A stretch of DNA of 64,000 bases. Origin: Anaerotruncus colihominis (lineage in GTDB: Bacteria; Bacillota; Clostridia; Oscillospirales; Ruminococcaceae). A program made the position numbers and the translations under genes. Below the pieces are notes generated by a model that saw only the letters and a program-made list of their open reading frames with translations, searched no databases and was not told where the DNA came from. Shown here one piece after another: positions 8,550 to 17,724 of the stretch (its first letter is position 1; each line of letters opens with the position of its first letter). The stretch spans positions 2,170,001-2,234,000 of the forward strand of contig CP102255.1 of assembly GCA_025146135.1 (NCBI GenBank), in the 5' to 3' direction.

Positions 8550-10610
8550 TTAAATCGTGATATTGCCCAACGCCTGTATTTTTGCGTCGGAATCAATTTC
8601 GCTGAAAGACAGCACCACCGTATTCAGGTAGAATTGATCAACCAGCTTTTTAAAGTAGACGCGGACAATCGGTGATGTAAGGATAATGGGAACCTGAACC
8701 AGATCCTTGATCTTGTCGATTTCCCGCGTTGTCGCAGTGATAATATTTTGAATTGTCTGCGGATCGAGCGCAAGATAAGAGCCGCTCTCCACCTTTTTGA
8801 CAGCGCCCATAATCTGATTTTCAATGTTTGCGTCAAGGCTGATCACCTTGAGCTGCCCCGCCTCGGCAAAGCGATGCGTAATCGTGCGGCGCAGCGACTG
8901 GCGAACATATTCCGTCAACATGTCGATATCCTTGACTGTCGCGCCATAGTCAGCGAGCGTTTCAAGAATTGTTTCCGTATCACGGATCGGAATCCCTTCA
9001 CGCAGGAGATTGCACAGAATTTTTTGCAGGCTGCCAATCGATACAATCGCTGGAACCGTATCGTTGACAATCGCCTCGTTTGTCTTACGCAGATTGGCAA
9101 GCAGATTATTGACCTCCTGACGGTTCAACAGCTCATACGCATGTGCCTTGACGACCTCCGACAGATGCGTAATAATGACTGAGGTCGGATCGATGAGTGT
9201 ATAACCGGCCAGTTCAGCCTGAACACGCTTATCCTCACTGATCCATTTTGCCTGGATGCCAAAGGCCGGCTCGACTGTCTCAATACCGTCGACAGAATCC
9301 TCCCCATTTTCCGGTATCAGCGCCAGATAATGGTCGACAAGCACCTCGCCCTGCGCGACCTGCTCACCTTTGATATTGATGGCATATTGGTTTGGATTGA
9401 GCTGCCCGCTGTCCTTCAAACGGACCGATGGGAATACCATACCCATTTCCTGTGCAAACTGCTTGCGGAACATAACAACACGATCAACAAAGCTGCCGCC
9501 GCTGTTTTCATCAACAAGCGGAATCAAACTGTAACCAAATTCCATAGAGACTTGATCGACATTGAGCAAGCCGTAAACATTGTTGATATCCTTATAAAAC
9601 GAAGCTTCGTTTGTAACCTCTGCAACCGGCGCCGGCACGCCCCCTTCTGCGATGGCCCCCTCCGGCTGTACCACCGGCGAACCGCGGCGCTGAAGCAGAA
9701 TACCAAGCGCCATCAACAGCACCGACATCACAATGACTTGCTTTTTAGGGAATCCAATGAAGGTTGTCATAAACATCGCGATGGAAGCCATAATAAGCAC
9801 CATCGGCTGAGAAAAGAGCTGTTTGGCAACATCCTCGTTAAGGTTCGATTCTGATGCGGAACGGGTAACGATCATGCCTGTCGCCACTGAAATCAGCAGC
9901 GCAGGAATCTGCGACATCAATCCATCGCCCACCGTAGCGGTCGAATAGATGTCCATAATCTGTGCAAAATCGCCGACTCCGGTGACAAAACCGACGATGA
10001 CGCCGCCAACTAAGTTGATCAGGGTCGTAATAAGCGACATGATTGCGTCGCCCTTAACAAACTTTGTAGCACCGTCCATAGCGCCGAAAAAGTCGGCTTC
10101 ACGCTGAATTTTTGAACGGCGGATGCGCGCCTGCGCCTCGTCTATCAGGCCGGAGCTGAGGTCGGCGTCAATCGCCATCTGCTTGCCGGGCATCGCATCG
10201 AGCGTGAAGCGCGCGGAAACCTCGGCGACACGCTCGGAACCCTTGGTGATAACAATAAACTGAACCAAAACGATGATCAGGAAAATCACCAGACCAACGA
10301 CTACATCACCCTGAATCACGAACTCACCGAACGTTTTGACAACCTCGCCGGCGTAACCGCCATTCGTCAAAATCTTTCGAGTGGAGGAAACATTCAGCGC
10401 CAGTCTGAACAGCGTGGTAATCAGAAGCATCGAGGGGTAGATCGAAAATTCCAGCGATTCCCTGATGTACATGGTCGTGAGCAGGATCACGAAGGAGATC
10501 GTCAGATTGGCGATGAACATAAAGTCCAACAGCCACGTCGGAAGCGGGACGATCAGCAAAGCTATTACGGCGATGACAAACGCCGAAACCGCATTGTTAA
10601 AAAGCTTCAA
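8550..10610 (-). CDS. flhA: Flagellar type III export gate protein FlhA
   Basis: Large export-gate subunit that forms the nonameric ring and docks chaperone-substrate complexes. It has 686 residues, normal for the family. Seven to eight N-terminal membrane helices are followed by the FHIPEP-family loop (FTLDAMPGKQMAIDADL), a linker and a soluble C-terminal domain from about residue 340. Translation appears to begin at TTG (10610), one of several TTG starts in this block, two bases after the flhB stop, with AAGGAT upstream. No break is seen in the frame. Confidence 0.95.
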   Translation of the reverse strand: MKLFNNAVSAFVIAVIALLIVPLPTWLLDFMFIANLTISFVILLTTMYIRESLEFSIYPSMLLITTLFRLALNVSSTRKILTNGGYAGEVVKTFGEFVIQGDVVVGLVIFLIIVLVQFIVITKGSERVAEVSARFTLDAMPGKQMAIDADLSSGLIDEAQARIRRSKIQREADFFGAMDGATKFVKGDAIMSLITTLINLVGGVIVGFVTGVGDFAQIMDIYSTATVGDGLMSQIPALLISVATGMIVTRSASESNLNEDVAKQLFSQPMVLIMASIAMFMTTFIGFPKKQVIVMSVLLMALGILLQRRGSPVVQPEGAIAEGGVPAPVAEVTNEASFYKDINNVYGLLNVDQVSMEFGYSLIPLVDENSGGSFVDRVVMFRKQFAQEMGMVFPSVRLKDSGQLNPNQYAINIKGEQVAQGEVLVDHYLALIPENGEDSVDGIETVEPAFGIQAKWISEDKRVQAELAGYTLIDPTSVIITHLSEVVKAHAYELLNRQEVNNLLANLRKTNEAIVNDTVPAIVSIGSLQKILCNLLREGIPIRDTETILETLADYGATVKDIDMLTEYVRQSLRRTITHRFAEAGQLKVISLDANIENQIMGAVKKVESGSYLALDPQTIQNIITATTREIDKIKDLVQVPIILTSPIVRVYFKKLVDQFYLNTVVLSFSEIDSDAKIQALGNITI

Positions 10611-10612
10611 AT

Positions 10613-11697
10613 CTACTTCAAATCCTTTTTCTTCAAGTTATAAACGAACGCCAGCACCTCGGCAACCGGCTGGTAAAACTGTTCCGGTATTTCCCGATCC
10701 AGGTCAACCGTTTCATAGAGACCGCGTGCCAGCGGCTTATTTTCCATTGTTATGATGTCATGCTCCTGTGCAACCTTGACAATCCGCAAGGCCAAGCTGT
10801 CCATGCCCTTTGCAATGACAACAGGCGCATTGTTCTGATGCGGGTTATATTGAATCGCCACGGCATAGTGCGTCGGGTTTCGGATGACGACATCCGCATT
10901 TGGAACGTTCTGCATCATACGCTGACGCGCCTGCTGCTGTTGGCGTTCCTTAATTTTTCCTTTCACCTGCGGGTCGCCTTCGGTCTGTTTAAATTCTTCC
11001 TTTAATTCCTGCTTGCTCATGCGCAGATTCTTTTCGAAGTCCCACCACTGGTAGAGATAATCAAATCCCGCGACAAACACCATTACAATCGCTGCCGTTT
11101 TAGCAATATCAAGAATGATGTTTCCTGTAAAAGCCAACGCCTGTTCAAGACTCATATCCATCAGGCGAGGCATGAAAAAGAACTGTTCGCCAAGAGAATT
11201 ATAAATGATATAACCTAAGATGATAATCTTAACAATCGATTTTAAAAGCTCGACGACCCCTCGCAGAGAAAACATCTTTTTAATACCCTGTAGGGGATTC
11301 ATTCTGCCAAATTTCGGAGCGGCAGCCTTCATGGTAAAAAGACCGCGTGTCTGTGCTACCGTACAGATAACTACAACCAAACCGCAGATCAACAATAGCG
11401 GCAATGCAGAAAGCACAAAAAATATGCAACCCTGCATAAAATAGATGCGGATTTCCTGCATACCAATGCGGTCGATCGACGAGGTCATGCCAATAAACGA
11501 TGTCAGGGCACGTTTAAGCGTTCCATAGGAGAGCGGCCACAGCAGTTGAAATCCATAAAAAGTCGTTATCAACGAAAAAACAACGACAATCTCACGGCTT
11601 TGAAGAACATTACCTTTTTTTCGTTCGTCCTTTCTTCGTTTGGGTGTTGCCTTCTCTGTTTTCTCTCCCGCCGTACCGTATCCCCCCTTTTCGACAT
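10613..11697 (-). pseudogene. flhB: Flagellar export switch protein FlhB, 5' end frameshifted
   Basis: Export-gate protein that switches substrate class after self-cleavage at NPTH, which is present in VIRNPTHYAV. Membrane helices and the cytoplasmic domain are intact from 11572 downward. The conserved N-terminus (EKTEKATPKRRKDERKKGNV) is encoded just upstream in the same frame, but that frame has no start codon. The only good start, ATG at 11697, lies in another frame; one more G in the six-G tract at 11682-11687 joins them and gives 361 residues, the family norm. So the gene is either frameshifted, phase-variable or misassembled at this tract. The ATG is 9 bases after the fliR stop. TTG at 11572 would lose the conserved N-terminus. 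Confidence 0.85.
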
Positions 11698-11706
11698 CAC
11701 GTTATA

Positions 11707-12471
11707 TCAGCCTGTAAAGGTCCACAGAACCTTTTGAATGCATTCAAGCATGTAATTCATATAATTGTCCAGAAATGATGAAAGCGGAGCCGCAAAGGTC
11801 AGGAGCATCACCAGGCTTAAAAAAACCTTGAGTTGAAAATTGATTACAAAGACATGAATCTGCGGGATCAGCTTCATCAGAATACCGAGCGATACTTCCA
11901 GCACAAACTCCACTGCGATAAAGGGCAGAGCCAAGCGAAGCGCAAGCGAAAACGCCTCGATAAAAAGATCAGCTATATATCCGGAGACATGCGGTGAAAA
12001 AGGCGTAAATCCCGCCGGAACGATCTGAAAGGAAGTCGCAAAAATACGCACAAGCAACAAATGGCTGTTTGTTGCAAAGATAAACAGTGAAAACAAAATA
12101 TTCAGAAAATTGCCGGAAACAGATACCTGCATATTCGTGCCGGGATCAAACACCTTAGCCATCGACAGGCCAAACTGCATATCCATCACGTCGCCCGCAA
12201 AAAAAAGCATATAATAAAAAATTTGAAATACATAACCGCAGGCAAAGCCAACCAAAAACTCCTTGAGCATCGCCAATACAAGCGTCATTTGGTCCATTGG
12301 CGCAACTGTCAGACCTGGAGCAATCAGAAACGTCAACAGCGCAGTCAGCCCTGCGCGTACAGCGGCAGGCACATTGCGCCGCGACAAAAGCGGATTCGTC
12401 CCAATCATGGCGGCCATCCGTACAAACACAAGCATATATGCGGGCAGCCCCGCCATCACAGAATCAAGCAT
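11707..12471 (-). CDS. fliR: Flagellar export gate protein FliR
   Basis: Integral membrane part of the FliPQR export channel. It has 254 residues and about six hydrophobic helices; the sequences MNPLLSRRNVPAAVRAG-like (here GTNPLLSRRNVPAAVR) and FAPPL-like (TFAAPLSSF) are typical of FliR. The start is 3 bases past the fliQ stop. It lies in the canonical fliO-P-Q-R-flhB-flhA order, and the frame is intact up to the flhB junction. Confidence 0.93.
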   Translation of the reverse strand: MLDSVMAGLPAYMLVFVRMAAMIGTNPLLSRRNVPAAVRAGLTALLTFLIAPGLTVAPMDQMTLVLAMLKEFLVGFACGYVFQIFYYMLFFAGDVMDMQFGLSMAKVFDPGTNMQVSVSGNFLNILFSLFIFATNSHLLLVRIFATSFQIVPAGFTPFSPHVSGYIADLFIEAFSLALRLALPFIAVEFVLEVSLGILMKLIPQIHVFVINFQLKVFLSLVMLLTFAAPLSSFLDNYMNYMLECIQKVLWTFTG

Positions 12472-12474
12472 AGG

Positions 12475-12738
12475 TTAAAGCGTTGGAATCATGCCAAACA
12501 GGTTTTGCATGAAATCCGAGAGCATTGTGATCATCCACGGTCCCAGCAACAGCATCATCAGCGCGATTGCCACGATTTTGGGGACAAAGGTCAAGGTTTG
12601 TTCATGGATCTGTGTCGCAGCCTGGAATATTGCGATCACAAGGCCGATGATGATGCTGACGGCCAACAGCGGTCCCGCCAGCTTAAAAGCCAGTATGATC
12701 GCCTGTTGGAAAATGCCCATCACCTGTTCCTGCGTCAT
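12475..12738 (-). CDS. fliQ: Flagellar export gate protein FliQ
   Basis: Two-helix membrane subunit of the export channel, 87 residues. The first helix (AIILAFKLAGPLLAVSIIIG) is followed by the conserved loop AIFQAATQIHEQTLTFVPK and a second helix. Length and motif match FliQ throughout bacteria. It sits between fliP and fliR with a GGGGGACGA-type ribosome site before ATG. Confidence 0.95.
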   Translation of the reverse strand: MTQEQVMGIFQQAIILAFKLAGPLLAVSIIIGLVIAIFQAATQIHEQTLTFVPKIVAIALMMLLLGPWMITMLSDFMQNLFGMIPTL

Positions 12739-12763
12739 TCGTCCCCCTCCTTACCGGCTATTT

Positions 12764-13576
12764 TCATCTGAAACCACGCACGAGATTTCCAAGCAGCAGT
12801 CCCCATCCGTCTACCATAACAAACATCATGATTTTAAAGGGCAGAGAGATCATAGATGGCGGAAGCATCACCATACCCATGGACATCAATGTGCTTGATA
12901 CCACCATATCGATAATCAAAAACGGGATGAACAGCAAAAAGCCGATCATAAACGCCTGCTTTAGCTCGCTGGTAATAAAGGCCGGGATTACGATCTCCAT
13001 CCCCAGTTCCGTCAAATCCTCCGGAATGGTGATCGCCTGTTCGGGCGGCCGCTTGTCATTTGCAATGGAAAGGAACAGGTTGACGTCATCGGTACGTGTT
13101 TGGCGGATCATAAATTCCTTCAACGGCCTGATCCCACGTGTTACTGCCTCCTCTTGAGTAATTTGACCTTGACGGTAAGGCTGATAAGCCTCCTCATTGA
13201 TTTGGTTAATCACAGGAAACATGATAAACAGCGTTAAAAACAACGCGAGGCCAATAAGCACCTGATTCGGAGGCGTTTGCTGAATGCCGAGTGCGTTCCG
13301 CAGAAACGACAGCACAATAATGATACGTGTGAAACTCGTCATCATGATCAGGATCGATGGAGCAAGGGCGAGCAGTGTCACAACAAACAGCATGTCGATA
13401 AGGCCAAATGCGTTTCCTGACGCATCGCCGCTTCCAAGATCCACCGTCACCATCGGCGCCGCATGTGCGGTGATTGTGCAGCATACAAGCAATAGCAGCC
13501 CCGTGATCAACGATGAAAGTAAAAAGCGCCTGAGATGCTTTTTCAGCGCCCGTTTTTCCCGTTTCACTTTATCCAT
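12764..13576 (-). CDS. fliP: Flagellar export gate protein FliP
   Basis: Core of the export channel. An N-terminal signal-like hydrophobic segment ends near AHAAP, followed by membrane helices, the conserved SFTRIIIVLSFLRNALG and the late NPVLIGLALFLT-like segment (here NQVLIGLALFLTLF). The ATG at 13576 is chosen because it overlaps the fliO stop (ATGGATAA) and has AAGGA seven bases upstream; the longer frame from 13618 runs through fliO coding sequence. The resulting 270 residues is the usual length. Confidence 0.93.
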   Translation of the reverse strand: MDKVKREKRALKKHLRRFLLSSLITGLLLLVCCTITAHAAPMVTVDLGSGDASGNAFGLIDMLFVVTLLALAPSILIMMTSFTRIIIVLSFLRNALGIQQTPPNQVLIGLALFLTLFIMFPVINQINEEAYQPYRQGQITQEEAVTRGIRPLKEFMIRQTRTDDVNLFLSIANDKRPPEQAITIPEDLTELGMEIVIPAFITSELKQAFMIGFLLFIPFLIIDMVVSSTLMSMGMVMLPPSMISLPFKIMMFVMVDGWGLLLGNLVRGFR

Positions 13577-13964
13577 CTGTTTTATCCTTCTCATCCTTTG
13601 ACTTTGCGCCGCGTCCATTTTTTAAGAACGCCTGAAGCATCACTGAAAAATCGGTATGCGTTTCCGGCGCATCAGACCGCTCCGGAAAGAGGGAAGCGTC
13701 AAGCTCTGTAATCAGCTCAACATGATGCGCTGTTGCGCCAAGCAAAAGAATCTTTCCCCCCGCCCTGACAACAAACAACGCCCGATCCGGGCCAAAAGCA
13801 ACCCGTTCCAATACCTCGACATACCGGCCGCCACTGGCTCCGGTGGTTCCATACCGCCGGCCGATATACTTTGTAGCGAAATATGCAAGTACCAAGATCA
13901 ATATGAAGATGACCAATGCGCCGATCATGGACAGAACACTTTGTAACTGGTTGGCAGTTTCCAT
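13569..13964 (-). CDS. fliO: Flagellar protein FliO
   Basis: Small membrane protein that helps assemble the FliPQR channel. It has one N-terminal transmembrane helix (about residues 12-30) and a cytoplasmic domain with the typical LERVAFGPDRALFVVRAGGKILLLG segment, shown here in parts (GPDRALFVVR, KILLLGAT). The C-terminal tail is charged and rich in Lys and Asp. The family is weakly conserved, but position before fliP and architecture make the call firm. Confidence 0.88.
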   Translation of the reverse strand: METANQLQSVLSMIGALVIFILILVLAYFATKYIGRRYGTTGASGGRYVEVLERVAFGPDRALFVVRAGGKILLLGATAHHVELITELDASLFPERSDAPETHTDFSVMLQAFLKNGRGAKSKDEKDKTDG

Positions 13965-13976
13965 GTAACGCTCCGG

Positions 13977-14345
13977 TTATCCCAGAATTTTTGAAACAGT
14001 CTGCAAAATACGGTCCGGCTTAAAAGGCTTCACAATAAAGTCAAGCGCGCCAAACTGAATCGCCTGGACAACCATCGCTTCCTGTCCCATCGCAGAGCAC
14101 ATGACAACCTTTGCGCCGCCATCGATCGCCTTGATCTCCTGAAGCGCCTGAATTCCATCCTTATTCGGCATTGTAATATCCATAATCACAAGATCAGGAT
14201 GCTCTTTTGCAAATGTATCAACAGCCTGCGCACCGTCTCCGGCTTCAATCAAATTTGTATACCCCGCTTTTGTCAGGCAGTTTTTGATGGTCATACGCAT
14301 GAACGCAGCGTCATCAACCAACATAATTTTACTGTCCATACCCAT
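13977..14345 (-). CDS. cheY: Chemotaxis response regulator CheY
   Basis: Single receiver domain that carries the signal from CheA to the FliM/FliY switch. Acidic pocket D11-D12, phosphorylation site D56 in VIMDITMPNKDG, S84 in VVMCSAM (the switch Ser/Thr) and K106 in IVKPFKP are all present. No output domain. AGGAG stands 9 bases before the ATG. Its place between fliY and fliO is the Bacillus order. Confidence 0.95.
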   Translation of the reverse strand: MGMDSKIMLVDDAAFMRMTIKNCLTKAGYTNLIEAGDGAQAVDTFAKEHPDLVIMDITMPNKDGIQALQEIKAIDGGAKVVMCSAMGQEAMVVQAIQFGALDFIVKPFKPDRILQTVSKILG

Positions 14346-14393
14346 ATTCGAAAACTCCTTTTAATCAAATATTATTAATAAATCAGAAACCGC

Positions 14394-15734
14394 TTAAACG
14401 GCATCTTCTTTCAGACTCTCCATTAATTCCTTTGTGCCGACAATCTCGGTAATCCGCACGCCAAAGTTATCATCAATCACTACAACGTCGCCACGTGCAA
14501 GCAGGCGGCCATTTACAACGATATCAACAGGCGCTCCCGCCTGTTTATTCAACTCAATGACAGTTCCCTGTCCAAAATCAATGATATCCTTAATCTTCCG
14601 CTTTGTTTGACCAATCTCAACAGAGACGTCAAGCGAAACACCCATCAACAGATCCATATTGGCGTTTGATGTGGGCGAATCTGTCTGTTGAACTGTAAAT
14701 TGCGGAAATTGTGTATTTTGTACATTGATTGGCTTCTGTGTAGCCGGCTGCGGTTCCTGCATACCATAAGCCTGCTGCGGATATGGCGGCATTGGATACA
14801 TCGGATAACCATACGGCATCTGGCCATATGGCGGCATTCCATATGCGGGCTGCATTCCGGGATGCTGCATCTCCGGCGGCATCATCCCCGGCTGCTGCAT
14901 CGCTGGCTGCTGCGCCGCCATATCCATGGCAACTGCCGGCTGCTGCATGGCCGGCTGAGGGGGAGCGGCTTGTGTCACAGGCGGCTGCGGTGCAGCGGCG
15001 GCAGCTGGCGGCTGCATGGCCGACTGTGGTGATGTGGCAGACTGTTCCTGTGCGGCAACGGCCGCTGGCGGCTGCGCCGGAGCATGGATATTCTCCAGGG
15101 ACTCCTGATTATTGCCCATGATCTGTTCGACAATCTCTTTGGCCAAGCTGCATGTCAGGATGCTGACAAAATCGCTGTTCATAACATCCTGGATATCGAT
15201 ATGGAAGGAAACGGCGACGATCTCATCGCCCTCCTGAACACCGATTGCATCGCGGTAAGAATCCTCTGAGGTCACAACAGACGCGGTCGGCGTTGAAATA
15301 TTGACGACACGGTTTAAAAATTCTGAAAGAGCAGTTGCCGCCGCGCCCATCATCTGGTTCATAACCTCGCAGGCCGCGCTCATGCTTAACTCATCAAACT
15401 CAAAGTCATCAGACGGCGGATCGTCGTTGCCCATTAACAGGTTCAAAATAATCTGGATATCACGCTGACGGAAAACCATCACATTGTTTCCTGAGATACC
15501 TTCCACATATTCAATTTTAACGATCAGCGCCGGTTCCATCGCACTGTAATCAAGCGTATGAAATTCACGCACACTGACAGATGGTGTGGAAATATTAACC
15601 TGTCGATCCAACAGGCTGCTAACCGCAGTCGCGGACGAACCCATGCTGATATTCAGCACTTCGCCGATCGCGTCCTGTTCCATCATGCTAATGGACGGCA
15701 CAGACACTTCCTTCTGAAGCAATTCTTCACTCAT
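14394..15734 (-). CDS. fliY: Flagellar motor switch phosphatase FliY
   Basis: Switch-ring subunit that also dephosphorylates CheY-P at the motor. An N-terminal CheC-like domain carries two phosphatase pairs (E25/N28 in GEVLNISMGS and EVMNQ near 123-127). A very long low-complexity linker of Pro, Gln, Met, Ala and Tyr fills about residues 210-350 (repeated QQPAM and MPPYG-like units), and a C-terminal SpoA/FliN domain covers about 365-440. The protein is longer than most FliY because of this linker. The start is 8 bases past the fliM stop. Confidence 0.93.
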   Translation of the reverse strand: MSEELLQKEVSVPSISMMEQDAIGEVLNISMGSSATAVSSLLDRQVNISTPSVSVREFHTLDYSAMEPALIVKIEYVEGISGNNVMVFRQRDIQIILNLLMGNDDPPSDDFEFDELSMSAACEVMNQMMGAAATALSEFLNRVVNISTPTASVVTSEDSYRDAIGVQEGDEIVAVSFHIDIQDVMNSDFVSILTCSLAKEIVEQIMGNNQESLENIHAPAQPPAAVAAQEQSATSPQSAMQPPAAAAAPQPPVTQAAPPQPAMQQPAVAMDMAAQQPAMQQPGMMPPEMQHPGMQPAYGMPPYGQMPYGYPMYPMPPYPQQAYGMQEPQPATQKPINVQNTQFPQFTVQQTDSPTSNANMDLLMGVSLDVSVEIGQTKRKIKDIIDFGQGTVIELNKQAGAPVDIVVNGRLLARGDVVVIDDNFGVRITEIVGTKELMESLKEDAV

Positions 15735-15743
15735 TGGTTTCCC

Positions 15744-16733
15744 TCATTTCCTGGTTTCTACTATGATCTTATTGAGCTTGATCGCTTTTTTCTTTTTCGT
15801 CTCACCAAGCTTTGCCGTAAACCACGGCAGGCCATCCAGCGTTACCTGGATATCATCCGTAATTTTTTTGTTCAGAGGAATGATATCTGATGGCTGCAAC
15901 TGCAAAATATCCTTTAGATCCATCTTAAACTGGTCAAATGTCGCTTTGATTGGAAGGTCTGTATCGCAGACGCCGCGCAACAGCACCTCTTTGCGCATCT
16001 GCTCTTTTTCAGGATCTGTGCGGCGATTCGATTTGGAGTACTTCATGCTGAACTTGTCGATAATTTCCTCCATATTGTCGGCCGGCATACAGATACTCAT
16101 CGTCGCATTCAGCTTTCCTGCTTTAATATTGATGACCACGATGATGACCGTATCCTCCGGCGCAAAGATCTGAAGCAGACGGGAATTTGTTTCTATGCTG
16201 TCCAACGTCATTTTGACCTCGATGCTGTTTTTCCAGGAATCCTCCAGCTTTCCGACGATTTCCTTAAAAATTGTGTGGATGATCGCCATCTCAATTTCGG
16301 TGTAATCACGTGTGAAATTGAAATCGTCTCCAGAGCCGCCGAGCAGACGATCCACTAGGTAGAAGCCCATCGTCGTTGAAACGTCAATGATCATCGTCCC
16401 CTCGGAATAATCCTCCCCCTCCGGATCCATCCCCACGATACCGATCAAAGCCGTATCAGGCAGCGCGTTATTGTATTCATAATAGCGTTCCTCGTCAATC
16501 TGCAGAACCTGCACATCGCATCCTATGCGCAAAATCCCTGACAAATATGAGGAGAGCAGCCGCGAAAACGTCTCATGAAGGCCGTCCATTGCCTTGAGCT
16601 GTTCTTTCGTGAACTTCTTAGGCGATTTAAAATCATACTCTTTGATGGTCTGCTTTTCTTCGACAGCGACTTCACCGGAGCTCATTTTCTTCAGCAGTGC
16701 GTCTATCTGAGCTTGTGATAATTGCTCTGGCAT
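15744..16733 (-). CDS. fliM: Flagellar motor switch protein FliM
   Basis: Forms the middle of the C-ring and binds CheY-P. The N-terminal CheY-binding peptide LSQAQIDALLKKM is present, followed by the CheC-like middle domain and a C-terminal SpoA domain. The middle-domain hallmark SRLLSSYLSG and the GGxG-type element LLGGSGDDF are visible. It follows motB by 11 bases. fliL, which usually precedes fliM, is absent. Confidence 0.95.
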   Translation of the reverse strand: MPEQLSQAQIDALLKKMSSGEVAVEEKQTIKEYDFKSPKKFTKEQLKAMDGLHETFSRLLSSYLSGILRIGCDVQVLQIDEERYYEYNNALPDTALIGIVGMDPEGEDYSEGTMIIDVSTTMGFYLVDRLLGGSGDDFNFTRDYTEIEMAIIHTIFKEIVGKLEDSWKNSIEVKMTLDSIETNSRLLQIFAPEDTVIIVVINIKAGKLNATMSICMPADNMEEIIDKFSMKYSKSNRRTDPEKEQMRKEVLLRGVCDTDLPIKATFDQFKMDLKDILQLQPSDIIPLNKKITDDIQVTLDGLPWFTAKLGETKKKKAIKLNKIIVETRK

Positions 16734-16744
16734 CTGTTTCGCTC

Positions 16745-17710
16745 CTAACTGTTTGTTGTACTGACATCCGTATCCGTACCAGACACATCCAGCGGTGTAG
16801 GCGTTGTCTGGTTATTGGATATGGCGCTTGAAGCCGCCTCACCATCCAAGAGCGGGTCGCTTGGAATCAAAAGATCATCAACGCCGCCCGACTCGGGGAA
16901 CTTGGTCGGATCAAACAAGCCCTCAAACTCTTTATACATTGCATCATTCTGTGTCAAACTCGACTGATTGCTGATAATCACAATATCAACACGGCGATTT
17001 TCCTCGCGTCCTGCGATCGTATCGTTGTCCGCGACTGGGAAATTTTTTCCGTATCCCATCGGACGCAGCTTCTTTGGATCGACATCCTTTTTATCATCAA
17101 GATAAATCGCAATATTGCTTGCGCGTTCACTGGAAAGCATCCAGTCGGACACCTGATAGGTTTCACCATTGGGAACAGCCGCTGTGTGACCATTGATATT
17201 GACAAGCAGAATTTCATCATCAACCGCATTCAAACAATCGCCAAGAAAATCGAGCAGAGGATATGCATCCGCCAAAATCGCCGCGCTGTCCGGCGCAAAG
17301 AACAGGTTATTCTGGAACCGGATATAAACTCTGCCGTCTCCCTTGGAAATTTGAACAGAATCCTCCATGCCCTGAGAGGCTGCATAAGACTTTAAATATT
17401 CATACAATTCATCAAAATTGGCCGGCATCTGTTGATCGGTCCGCTCCAACGACTCCTTGTCGCCGGGAGGCGGCATATCGCCGGTGGCGGTCAAAAGCTG
17501 ATCGCCCTGATCCTGCGCATTTCCAATGACGACCTGCTGTGTATCATCACCAGGATTCGAAAATGCTTTGACAATCATTTCCCATTTTTCAGCATCGACA
17601 GACGACATACTGTACAGCAAAACAAAAAACGTCAATAGCAGTGTAACAAGATCGGAATATGTATTCATCCATGTTCCGGTATCCTCTGGCGGCCTAACTT
17701 TCTTCTTCAT
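16745..17710 (-). CDS. motB: Flagellar stator protein MotB
   Basis: Stator subunit anchored to peptidoglycan. A single transmembrane helix starts right after the ion-binding Asp20 in NTYSDLVTLLLTFFVLLYS. The OmpA-like peptidoglycan-binding domain is seen in VNINGHTA, SSERASNIAIYL and REENRRVDIVI. The C-terminal 60 residues are an acidic, Ser/Thr-rich extension beyond the OmpA domain. MotA lies 14 bases upstream. Ion type (H+ or Na+) cannot be decided by eye. Confidence 0.95.
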   Translation of the reverse strand: MKKKVRPPEDTGTWMNTYSDLVTLLLTFFVLLYSMSSVDAEKWEMIVKAFSNPGDDTQQVVIGNAQDQGDQLLTATGDMPPPGDKESLERTDQQMPANFDELYEYLKSYAASQGMEDSVQISKGDGRVYIRFQNNLFFAPDSAAILADAYPLLDFLGDCLNAVDDEILLVNINGHTAAVPNGETYQVSDWMLSSERASNIAIYLDDKKDVDPKKLRPMGYGKNFPVADNDTIAGREENRRVDIVIISNQSSLTQNDAMYKEFEGLFDPTKFPESGGVDDLLIPSDPLLDGEAASSAISNNQTTPTPLDVSGTDTDVSTTNS

Positions 17711-17724
17711 GCAATATACCGCCT

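Noticed and set aside
10613..11572. flhB as a 319-residue protein starting at TTG 11572
   Set aside because: It would lack the conserved EKTEKATPKRR-type N-terminus, which is clearly encoded just upstream in the same frame; a frameshift at the G6 tract explains the data better.
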